From Entrophospora sp. SA101 (lineage: Eukaryota; Glomeromycota; Glomeromycetes; Entrophosporales; Entrophosporaceae): a stretch of 19,762 nucleotides of DNA. The notes below the pieces were generated by a model that saw only the letters and a list, made by a program, of their open reading frames with translations, did not search any database and was not told the DNA's origin. The stretch lies in contig CAUDNR010002002.1 of NCBI GenBank assembly GCA_958430865.1, positions 12,584 to 32,345 of the forward strand, read 5' to 3'. Below are positions 1 to 17,945 of this stretch, piece after piece. Position 1 is the first letter of the stretch. Each line of letters opens with the position of its first letter. The translations under genes and the position numbers were made by a program.

Positions 1-69
1 CTAAAATTCCTTCAACACCACCTAATGCTTGAATCATGTCCGTTCTATAATTGTTAAGCGACCAAAGTT
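1..69 (-). repeat. Inverted copy of PRP8 exon sequence 4186-4254 at the window's left edge
   Basis: Positions 1-69 are an exact reverse complement of 4186-4254, the exon encoding [18 protein letters not shown]. After one mismatch at 70, the next eight bases (71-78) also match the reverse complement, which gives short homology at the junction. PRP8 sense coding then begins: CAC CGT CAT TTC GAA at 70 onward reads [11 protein letters not shown]. The repeat may extend to the left of the window. Confidence 0.93.
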
Positions 70-9041
<8,972 letters not shown>

Positions 9042-9057
9042 TTTTACTTTCGATGTA

Positions 9058-9063
9058 AATAAA
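9058..9063 (+). terminator. PRP8 polyadenylation signal AATAAA
   Basis: A canonical AATAAA 17 nt after the PRP8 stop codon, in an A/T-rich 3' region. Confidence 0.5.
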
Positions 9064-10117
9064 AATATTTAATTATATAGAAATGTTTGTTTGAATTAGT
9101 ATAGAAATTTTTTTTGATGGGTAAAAAATAAAAGTTTTTGGGAAATATTTATAAGTTTATTTTCCGTATATTTTTTCAATTAGTGAAGAATTGCTTCATC
9201 TTTTATTTTCATATTCATTATAGGATTTAAATAACTATTAACATTGTTTTCGCCAGAATTGCGATACTTGCGGACATTTCAATATTTACAGTACTTACAA
9301 TCTTTACATTACAGAATCGCTCAACTAAATTAGAGTATTTCTCGTTGTTTTATTTTTAGATGATTTAATTTGATCAAAAATTGAACTTTAGGACATTGGA
9401 GTTATGAATGAATATGTGATTGTTTTTATGTTTTATTTTTACATAACATTGATCAAAAATCAAAAATTTTGTCATAATAAATGTGACAAAGACTATACTT
9501 AATTATTGATAATATTGTTCTTTATTATGTACTTGTTGCTATATTTTAGATTATTTAATTTGGTCAAAAATTGAACTTTAGGACACTCGGAGGTTGGTTT
9601 TATATTTTATTTTTACATTATATTATTCTTTATTACATATTCACCTTGTTTTATTTTTAGGTGATTTAATTTGATAATTGAATGTGACAGATTATATTTT
9701 TATATTTATTAATTATTTGAAATTAAAGGACATTTTGAGAATTGATGAATGGTAAAAAAAAGTTGAATAATTTTAAAAGGTAATAATAATAAGTTAATTG
9801 ATTTTAGCAAAGTTTTCATATTCATTTTTTATAATACCTAGAAAATATTGACGAATTATCATACCTGATATTACAGCTACGATATAGGAAATAATATGAT
9901 GGGATGTAATTCTTTTGCTTTGCTTTTACATTTAAATTTATTTTAGTAATGAGCACTAAAATTCATTCAAAATCTTTTTTTGACCAAGATTCAAAGATTC
10001 GATGTTTCGCATCATGACCAAACAATAAACCTGTATGGTATTAATTAAATGTGCATTATACAAATATACACATGTTGCTACATGATCCTCGCAAAGAATT
10101 GTAATAAAATCAGCACG
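9064..10117. other. Intergenic, very AT-rich; no gene seen apart from a degenerate repeat family
   Basis: I checked all frames for conserved protein-like stretches or exon chains and found none I can defend. The only structure is the three-copy repeat around 9346-9676, listed separately. Confidence 0.5.
9346..9676 (+). repeat. Three degenerate direct repeats
   Basis: Copy 1 (9346-9400) and copy 2 (9536-9590) share TTTTAGATxATTTAATTTG followed by GTCAAAAATTGAACTTTAGG-like sequence. A shorter third copy (9647-9676) begins TTGTTTTATTTTTAGGTGAT. The copies are spaced about 190 and 110 bp apart. They have no coding content; their origin is unknown. Confidence 0.6.
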
Positions 10118-10866
10118 TTATATAAATCTACTAACAATAAGTTTGAAAATGCATACTCCAACAAATAACCAAATTACTGCTATATCCGGTGGAATCAAGT
10201 AAACTCCAAACAAAATAGCGATAAGACCACCATCGATGATAATTGGAGTTAAAGAAAGTAACTTTATGTAATAAATTTTATCAACATAAAATCCTAGGCG
10301 TTGTAATTACTGCATCAAAAGCTTGCATATCGTAAAGTTCCAAAGATAAAAGCTCGTGACAAATAACAATTTTCTATAATAATAAGTTCGTGACGATTAA
10401 TATAATAATAATAAATTGTGCATGACAAACTATAAAAGGAAATGTAATGGAGTGCTATATTTTGGAAGTTTACGGTAATATTAACCATGGTATTCAACAT
10501 CATAGAAAAATATTTGATTACTCCTCCATATTTTTTAAATATCTTATATAGTATAATAATAACTGTTGCAGTCAATGCGATGATAACAACGATGAGTATA
10601 TCTGTATGAAATACCTAAATAGAAAAAAGATCGACGAAAGTACTAACAATTTTAGTTTATTATATAAATAAATTTATAATTATAACTAATGGTGAATGCC
10701 TTCTAAGCAAACTTACTCCTATTTTTCCTCTTAAATAAACTGCTCTCAAAAACCCATCTTTTGCATCATTAGAGGGCCTATCGTAAGTTCTTCGTTCTCT
10801 TCGATCCAAACTTTTTAGTACTTTTTGTAGTTCTGCATTCGTGTTTAACCCAAAATTTCGTAGATT
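10118..10866 (-). CDS. Possible multi-exon membrane protein, incompletely resolved (may be decayed)
   Basis: I do not recognise a family. On the minus strand, 10866-10717 is open for exactly 50 codons after a CAG acceptor (NLRNFGLNTNAELQKVLKSL..., ending RAVYLRGKIG) and ends at GTAAGT. A 102-nt intron (10716-10615, ending TTTAG) leads in phase 0 to VFHTDILIVVIIALTATVII, a likely membrane segment, then a basic KIFKKYGG stretch; this frame stays open to 10315. A further segment, 10293-10118, is open after a CCTAG acceptor and holds two hydrophobic stretches (LTPIIIDGGLIAILFGVYLI and IAVIWLFVGVCIF) before a TAA at 10118-10120. I cannot find a phase-consistent join between the second and third segments, nor a start codon. 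It runs divergently from the downstream DUG3 gene. Confidence 0.33.
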
Positions 10867-11116
10867 CTGGTAAATATTAATGAAAAATGAAAAATTTCAT
10901 TTTCAATTAAATTAAACATATTAACAATTTGTCTTAAATAATTATTATTATTTAAAGATTCAAAAAATACTTGTTAAATAGTTTTACGTGATCCTTTATC
11001 TACTGATATGTTTTCGTCTAATATGATTGCGCAATTTTTTTAAAAATCGATTTCCAAATTTGGAATATATAACATAATACAGTAAATATAAAGCAAATTA
11101 TTAATTTGAAATAATA

Positions 11117-12935
11117 ATGTGTAGGTTTCTAATTTATAAAGGAAGGGCTTCGATTAAATTAGCACACGTAGGTTTTTATATTATTGTGTATTTTTTTTTA
11201 AATAATAATAAATTATAAGTAAATTATATTTATAATAATATAGTTAATTACTAGACCAGCACATTCTATAATTAACCAATCTTTTGACTCAAGGTTAAGA
11301 ATTGAGTCAAGGCTTAACGGTAGGTAATCTATATGATGACTATTGTTTATTTATACTTTAATAAAGACATGACTAATACCATATAATTAATTTTTTGTAG
11401 GTGATGGATTTGGTGTAGGTAAAATTAGAACTTTGTAATTTTGAATTTTTCAAAAAAAATCACCAATTCCATTCAAAATAATAATAATTGTTGTCATCAT
11501 ATCACAACTTAAGGTTGGTACGAAGCTCATAATCAAGAGTCAGAACAAATTGAATCACCTTGTATATTTACATCTGTTACACCTGCATGGAACAACAAGA
11601 ATTTATCAAGATTAGCTGAAAAAATAAAGAGTCATTTAGTATTTGCACATGTCAGAGCTTCTAATTCTGGTGCTTTATCAGAAACAAATTGTGTGTAATT
11701 TTACCATTCTCATGCTTTATTGTTACAGACTGTATAGCTAATTATAGATTATTATAATTATAATTGAAGGTCATCCATGGCAGTATGAAAGTTTAATGTG
11801 GATGCACAATGGTCATATTCAAGATTTCTATAAGGTAATTTATTTGTAACTGGTTGATTGATTGATTGGTTGGTTGATTGGTTGGTTGATTACAGCTTGG
11901 TATAAATAATCAACTCTAAATAAGTTAATATACTCTTGGATTAAGCTTATCTCAATTAAACACACAATTTGATATTATCTTTTATTGATAGATTAAAAGA
12001 AAGTTAGTTCAATCTTTAAAAGAAGACATTTTTTTATTTGTCCAAGGAAACACTGATTCAGAATGGGCCTTTGCATTATTTCTAAATCAAGTTAGTATTT
12101 GAAATCTGGAGGAGATGGTGTTAAAATCCTGCTTATTGATTTATTATTACTAATAATAAAATAGTTAACAGATCCAAAGAACGGACCATTTGACCATGAA
12201 ATTCTGAGAAATGCAATGTTAAAAACTATCCAACAATTAAATATTTGGGCTGAAGAAGAAGGAATTATTGTATAAATAATTATATTCTTTTCTTTTGTTT
12301 CACATATTAAATGTTTATCTGATAATATAATTCTTAATAATCATCTAAATGAATATTAGGAACCGTCCTTGTTGAATTTCGCAGTGACAGATGGATGTTC
12401 TGTTGTTTGTACTCGCTACATCAATTGTAAGATGAGAGAAGCTGCTTCATTGTATTTCTCATCTGGTAAACTTTATCTGTTGATTATTCTCATTACAGTA
12501 ACCATATAATCAATAATAATAATAATAACAACAATATAAATATTGTAGGGACAAGTTTTATGGAATATAAGCCTGGACATTATAAAATGGTACAAATATA
12601 CACTTGTATATTCTAGCAAGATTTTACTGATTAATTATTTAATCATTAATGATGCATGTGAATTTAGTTTAAAGCCGATAAAAGAGAAGACATTGTACTA
12701 ATAGCATCAGGTAAATCAATAATATATTTATATAAATAAATAAATGAATAATTTTATTTACAACTTTTTTTATATTTTAGAACCTTTGACATTTGAGAAG
12801 GCGGATTGGTTAACCATACCATCAAATACTTGTATAGTTATCACTCCTAAATTAAATGTTTTGCTATATCCTATCAAAGATCAATTCTACACTCTCGACA
12901 GATCAAAAAGAAAATCAATCAATCAATCTTCTTAA
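11117..12935 (+). CDS. DUG3: Dug3-like class II glutamine amidotransferase (glutathione degradation), 11 exons, complete
   Basis: In yeast, Dug3 pairs with Dug2 as a cytosolic amidotransferase complex that starts glutathione breakdown by removing glutamate; Dug1 then cleaves Cys-Gly. Exons: 11117-11167, 11244-11319, 11401-11418, 11514-11690, 11770-11834, 11992-12090, 12165-12269, 12360-12465, 12549-12589, 12668-12710 and 12781-12935. Together they make 936 nt (311 aa plus TAA), with every intron GT-AG and every phase consistent. The start is fixed by MCRFLIYKG: Cys2 is the N-terminal nucleophile exposed after Met removal. Further class II motifs are HSIINQSFDSR, GDGFGVGWYE, VFAHVRASNSG, NCHPW, MWMHNGHI and QGNTDSEWAF, and near the C-terminus IASEPLT. 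It is slightly shorter than yeast Dug3 (about 357 aa). No regulatory motif is evident upstream. The bacterial YafJ-type amidotransferases are the alternative relatives. Confidence 0.92.
11401..11418 (+). other. 18-nt micro-exon of DUG3
   Basis: Exon 3 contributes only the core of the conserved GDGFGVGWY motif. It is flanked by a GTAG acceptor at 11400 and a GTAAAA donor at 11419, and both splice phases (1 and 1) agree with the neighbouring exons. Skipping it keeps frame but deletes six residues of the active-site region. Confidence 0.85.
11851..11891 (+). repeat. TTGATTGATTGG-type simple repeat in DUG3 intron 5
   Basis: Alternating TTGA/TTGG tetranucleotides inside the 157-nt intron 11835-11991, the longest intron of the gene. 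The repeat may account for the extra length. Confidence 0.8.
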
Positions 12936-12940
12936 ATAAA
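12935..12940 (+). terminator. DUG3 polyadenylation signal AATAAA overlapping the stop codon
   Basis: AATAAA begins on the last base of the TAA stop (12933-12935). Real use is not shown; further A-rich sequence follows near 13020-13075. Confidence 0.3.
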
Positions 12941-14445
12941 GTTAGAGGAATTGTTTAACACATACCCTTTTTTTTAATCCATCTCATATAAATCAAATCA
13001 TTACTAATCCATTTTCAAAAAACCATTTACAATGAATAATATGTAATAATAATAAACATAATAATAATAACAAATGAACATATTAATATTTATACTATCA
13101 AAAATTTCAGGTTTCAAAGCATAATTAGTGATAATTCAACACCTACAATGACCAATACTATACCCACAAGTCCATAATGATGCTTACTTTGTGCCTACAC
13201 ATTCGCCTAATAAAATAATAATATTATAAGTCTGTCGTCAGTTGCTGATGGTTTAAAGAAGGCATATCTTATTATTACATCAACTCCCACAGATATAATG
13301 ATGTCTGATCAGGTATCATGCCAATTGGTTCTTTTAATAGCTTTAGATTCAATTAACAGCAGACAGCACCAAAATGGTTATTAATTAGATTTATAGATAT
13401 AATTTGTATGAATTCTTTTTTTAGCATCAATTAGATTGATATTATAGGAATGCATTCTGAAACACATATTTATATTATTTGATTATAATATGAATCAATA
13501 TGTGCTTTTTACATATTTACATGAATAAATTTTGTATGATTAAAAAAACCACTGATTTTCAAACTGCTAGCATATGTTCGCTTGTCTCTTTTTACCCTCT
13601 TACGAAATTGTTGTTTACATTTTGCATATAACGGATTAGGAAATATAAAATATGATCAAGTAAAATTTTCATTTATGCACTCGTAAAGTGTTGAATGAGC
13701 TGTGGAATGAACTTCTCAACTTTTACATCAAGAAGAACTAACATTTAAAGACTTCATCATAAAATAACAATAGAATAAAATAAAATAATAATCAATTCAG
13801 TTAAGTTGGTATCTAATAACTTTCATAAAATAAAAAACCAAACCTTCAATTTTTTTTTAAAAAAAAATCATGTGAAACATCTAATGTTTGTGTTATTTCC
13901 ATTTTTTTTTTGCCCACTCGCTTTATTTTATTTTTCCATTATTTAAATAAAAATGAATCCAATTGTTTTAATGAAAATGAAAGATTATTAAATAAAGAAA
14001 ATCTTTATGATGTAAAAATATAGAACCAAACATCAAAGAAATTCATGCACATAAAACTTCAATTATTCTTCATTCATCAAAGAAATTATTTTAATATATA
14101 TTATTGTAAATATTGCTATTTATGAAAATAGAATTTTAAAATTCTATTATGATGTTAAGGTGATGATAAGGTTGATTGAAGACTAGACTTATAATATTTT
14201 TGTATTTGCAAATTTTTGACATGTTCTTGTTGGTATTTATTCTCAAGAGAATCAAGAAGCTTCATAGTGAAATGAATATATTGTATGTTAAAACAAGCTA
14301 TTCACTTCATATTTCATAATTATATCCATCCTAATTTTGTGAAAATGACATAGAAGTAAACATACCCTTGCTCGATCCAGTAATTCCAAAAAAGTTTATT
14401 ATTAATTTTGTTATTACGAAGTGCATCTTCAAGACATCTGGAATA
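12941..14445. other. Intergenic, no gene seen
   Basis: AT-rich with short homopolymers and AAT runs (for example 13038-13075). No exon chain, tRNA-like fold or transposon end was recognised on either strand. Confidence 0.5.
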
Positions 14446-14453
14446 CATCATCT

Positions 14454-14577
14454 CGGGGTTGGCAAACTGACTGGTCCATTGCCATTAATAAAATACTAAA
14501 CATGGTTAAAGTATTACACTAATGGACCCAATAGACCACCAATGGACCATCAATGGACCGCACATTTGCCAACCCTG
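14454..14577. mobile_element. 124-bp hAT-type MITE with 13-bp terminal inverted repeats
   Basis: The left end is CGGGGTTGGCAAA, and the right end read in reverse is CAGGGTTGGCAAA (12 of 13 match). It is flanked on both sides by the 8-bp direct repeat CATCATCT (14446-14453 and 14578-14585). An 8-bp target duplication and a CAGGG-type end are typical of hAT elements. Inside, AATGGACC recurs as a subterminal motif (14521, 14541, 14552), with its complement GGTCCATT at 14473. It has no coding capacity. Confidence 0.88.
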
Positions 14578-14585
14578 CATCATCT

Positions 14586-15552
14586 TAATGAAATTTTCTG
14601 TGTATGATGATGAACCTTTTCTTGGTGCATGTTCACAAAAAGCTGTATATGACCACTCAGTTGCTTTTTCCTCATAAGCCCCTCATTTTCCCTCAACCTT
14701 TTACAATTTATCCTCTTTCTAATTAAATGTTCCATCACAATCTCCTCTCGAAAAAATCTAAAATTGATCTATAAAATCTTTTAGACTTGCTATTCAGTTC
14801 CTTGCCCTTGTCATATTTTCGGTATTTGTCTCTCAAAGGTGTTTCCGAACTTAGGACAAGAAGGAAATATAAATTAGAATGACGACAACCACCATTCTTT
14901 TAATAAACACTTATCTAGCAATCTTGGGAACAAATTCTTTTCTTCTTTTTTTTGATTGAAAAAGACATGATTGAAAAAGACATGATTGAAAAAAAGAAGA
15001 TTGTTTTTTTCTTTTTACGATGAGGTAATTTTATTTGCTGCAAGACAATGAGACTGCCCTCTAGTAAACTAATCAGTTCACTATGAAACCAACCTTTCAC
15101 CATTACCTACTAAATCAGGCCCAAAAAAGGTATTTAAGATTTAAACACCTGATATTCAAACGTAGATAAAAGCAAATGGTTATTATCCATTATAATAATC
15201 TAAAAGGAAACCACCTGATGCAATTGCATATTCTATACCCTCAGAACCGTTTAATAAATTGTTTGTATCTCTATTTTAAGGAGTTGTTAGTAGGATTTTT
15301 ATTGTATTTCTTTTAAAAAAAAGAAGGAATTGTTATTTCGTAGGCAGAAATTCGTCTGATTGGCTAATTTTGCTGATCAAATTCGCATATTATTTATATA
15401 GTTTAAAAAATAAAAATTATCACAAAAGCCTTTAAAATAATACTGACATTCACTGTGCAAAAGAATCGAAAAAAAAACATACTCCCGACATACTTAGAAG
15501 ACAAAAATGCCATTTACCAGTAGTATTACAGATAAGGTTGTGGGCGAAACCT
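14586..15552. other. Intergenic, no gene seen
   Basis: Contains the short 15-bp tandem repeat at 14953-14993 (listed separately) and nothing else I can interpret. The minus-strand open frame across that repeat is low-complexity Lys/Phe/Ser and not credible as a gene. Confidence 0.5.
14953..14993 (+). repeat. 15-bp tandem repeat, about 2.7 copies
   Basis: The unit TGATTGAAAAAGACA occurs at 14953-14967 and 14968-14982, then partly at 14983-14993. Confidence 0.9.
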
Positions 15553-15560
15553 CCTTAGTA

Positions 15561-16186
15561 TAGAGGTTGGAATCATCCAAAAAATCCTTAGTCGACTACT
15601 AGTTGGTCAAAATTTCTTTTAGTCGACTAAATTTTTTTAATACTAGCATGTAACCATTTGCTTTGCAAAATGGTCGCACTAGTCATGGGAATAACATCCT
15701 ATTTAATTAGAATATTCATTCTGTTTCATTATTATTAACATTTTTTTAATTTGCAGATTACAAATTCATCTCCATTTGAATCTTTAATTTTCTTGAAATA
15801 CTTCCATATGAAGCTATATGTTATAATTCGTTTTTTTAAAGGTCTGGAGCCACTGCTTGAGCTCGAAGCCAACGAATTGTTGGAATGATTTGACCTTGTA
15901 TCAATGTTTATTATTTTGCATGGATAATTATCACCAACACCAGCACCAACACCACCATTATCATCTTCTTCATAATATTGATACTCCGCATATTTATTTT
16001 TATTATTAAAATTTTTTGTACCACAAAAGACGTTTTCATTTATAATTGGCCAGACAATAATAATAATTAGTATTAGTCGACTAAATAGTCAACTAAAATA
16101 GTCAACTAAATAAACAACTAAAGTAGTCAACTATTAGTTGTTTAAAAAAAAAGTTAGTCAACTATTTTAGTCGATTCCAACCTCTA
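15561..16186. mobile_element. 626-bp non-autonomous hAT-type element
   Basis: The 14-bp perfect terminal inverted repeat TAGAGGTTGGAATC (15561-15574) reappears reversed at 16173-16186. Both ends are flanked by the 8-bp direct repeat CCTTAGTA (15553-15560 and 16187-16194). Subterminal regions are packed with TAGTCGACTA / TAGTCAACTA motifs in both orientations (for example 15589-15599, 15619-15629 and 16074-16170), as expected for hAT transposase binding arrays. The interior carries a broken reading frame resembling a hAT transposase N-terminus (15735-16052, minus). Confidence 0.92.
15735..16052 (-). pseudogene. Remnant of a hAT transposase N-terminus with BED-finger-like segment
   Basis: The minus strand is open for 106 codons (including the stop) from TGG CCA (16052) to TAA (15735-15737), with no Met in a sensible place. 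The product has an acidic/Gly-rich stretch (YYEEDDNGGVGAGVGDNY), a Ser-rich linker (NNSLASSSSSGSRP), then SFIWKYFKKIKD...EFVICKLKKC. The W-x-(Y/F)-F pattern followed by Cys residues resembles a BED zinc finger, which typically opens hAT transposases, but the second half of the finger is cut off by the stop. I infer that the element is a deletion derivative of an autonomous hAT. Confidence 0.55.
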
Positions 16187-16194
16187 CCTTAGTA

Positions 16195-17177
16195 ATTGCT
16201 GAAACCATGGCAAAACTATATTAAATCTTATCAAAAATCCTGTTGAAACTATGCTGAAATGGTGAAACCTCAAAAAAGGAACTCTGCCAAAACTCTAATA
16301 AACAATTAATGTGTAACCTGCCAAACCCTGCTGGTTGATTTCTGGAGGAGTTTTGGCAAGCAACCTTAATTACAGGATCATGTGCAATCACTATATGCAA
16401 GAAACAGTCCTCCAATTGGAGAAAGGTGACTGAATATGTTATTTCCAAAGGTCAAACTAACAAACCTTTTCCAAATTATGTTCAACTAGGGATACAATTT
16501 GTTTAAAACTGTTATAGTGGAATCATAACAAAAAGTGCAATTGAATGCATTAGAACAGTCCCACCATAATTAGCCAGAAATTTATACAGAAACTTCTAGT
16601 AAAGATAATAATAATTTAACTTTTTCACAAGCAGTAGGGATATTCTCAATTTAATGATGATGACTTTAGGAAACTTTGTATTAATCATAGGAAAATCAAT
16701 TTTTAATCCCACACAGGTTTCTATGAGAAGGAAGTGCTAATGTAAAAAACAGTATTCCTATTCCAGCAATGAAGATGAAGGAAGCATGGCTTTGTCATCT
16801 ACCTTTAGGGTACAGCTCTTCGCATAAGCTTAGTTTGTATGGTTGTGATTCTTCTAATTGTTTTATTACTAAAACTATAATCACTGAAGAAACAGCCATG
16901 TGGCCATGCATATCATAACACATGTTTTAACTAAGATGGATCCAAGTGCTTACATTGCTTAGATTTTATTAAGGGTGGTGTTGGTAAACATGTTCAATCA
17001 CTTCTAAAAGTTTACATCAAATTAATTTGAATAGTAATGCTGAAGGTGAAGGTCCCGATTCTATTCTTGAAGGTGGTAATGATGACATTAAAGAATTTGC
17101 AGATGGCATTTTAGTCCCATGAGATGATACAATATGGTGACTTCTTCGGCTATAGTTTTTTTGTTTGATTACTATTA
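16195..17177. other. Intergenic, no confident gene
   Basis: Somewhat less AT-rich than its surroundings around 16240-16440 and 16720-16930. A 75-codon minus-strand open frame at 16221-16448 shows no recognisable domain. A protein-like plus-strand stretch at 17041-17121 (EGEGPDSILEGGNDDIKEF, ending in a stop) could be a decayed exon, but it has no supported partner. Confidence 0.4.
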
Positions 17178-17466
17178 TCCCTTAAACGGTTTTTCGGCTA
17201 TTGATAGCTGAAATTTTTTTTCTGTTATAAAAAATTTTTTCTGAGGGTATCACTTCCTAATACGAAAATGATCTTTGAGATTCAGTTGATTGACCTGTGA
17301 ATAAAAATTTGGTCATTGTCCCTGTGGTTTTCGTAAAATCTTCCTAAAAGTTGGTCGATTGACTATTTTTACTTTGCAGATCGTTAAATTGGCCAATAAG
17401 AATGCAAGATCGTGATCAAAAAATTATTTTGTGTACTACTAAAGAATACTTTGACCGTTTAAGGGA
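17178..17466. mobile_element. 289-bp inverted-repeat element with TA flanks (Tc1/mariner-type MITE candidate)
   Basis: TCCCTTAAACGGT (17178-17190) is repeated in perfect inverted orientation at 17454-17466, and both ends abut a TA dinucleotide (17176-17177 and 17467-17468). The interior is AT-rich and non-coding. A TA duplication with TCCCTTA-like ends fits Tc1/mariner derivatives; the 2-bp duplication alone is weak evidence for the superfamily. Confidence 0.7.
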
Positions 17467-17505
17467 TAAGAATTTTAATTGAATTTTATTTTAATATCAT
17501 CCAAT

Positions 17506-17945
17506 AAAATTGAACCAATTAAATTACAAAGTTTAAGAAATGATCTACAGAAAATTAGCCAAATATACCAACTTCTGCCTATGAATTGTTATTTGATTGA
17601 CAAACACGTACATGTTAATTATTTATGGTTTTTTTTTGTTGACATGAATTGATTGATTTTTTTTCTTGGGAAAACAATTTATTTTTCAGATATGGCAAAA
17701 CATGAATCTCCTGCTAATGAAAGAGGTACTTTTTTTTTATTTGTCTTGATATAATAATAACGTGGTGTCCTTTTAGTTTATAAATATTTTAAATGGAATC
17801 AAAATGCAGAGTAGAACTTGCTGGGTAAATTATAAGATTCTTGATGATGATAAATGAATGATTGGTATTTTGCTTCGTGTAAACAGTATCAATATTAATA
17901 TATATAAATATATATATATAGTTACAAGATGTCAAGGCAGCATGA
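17506..17945 (+). pseudogene. Possible exon chain of an unrecognised short gene or gene remnant
   Basis: Very tentative. An open stretch to 17607 reads KLQSLRNDLQKISQIYQLLP and on to LIDKH, then a GTACAT donor. An 82-nt intron (17608-17689, ending TTTTTCAG) leads in phase 0 to a 36-nt exon (IWQNMNLLLMKE, 17690-17725). A 51-nt intron leads to 17777-17824 (FINILNGIKMQSRTCW), and a 97-nt intron leads to 17922-17945 ending in TGA. All joins keep phase, and the residue mix is protein-like. I find no upstream exon or start codon, and the adjacent TA-flanked element may have split it. Confidence 0.2.

Noticed and set aside
12744..12935. Stand-alone 63-aa plus-strand gene
   Set aside because: Its N-terminal part is intron sequence; from 12781 it is the last exon of DUG3.
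14915..15103. Minus-strand 62-aa open frame
   Set aside because: Built on a 15-bp tandem repeat and poly-A/T tracts; low-complexity product with no exon partners.
16221..16448. Minus-strand 75-aa open frame
   Set aside because: No recognisable domain, no clear splice partners, and it lies in transposon-rich sequence.
17041..17121. Protein-like stretch ending in a stop codon
   Set aside because: Too short and isolated; no acceptor or upstream exon could be linked to it in phase.
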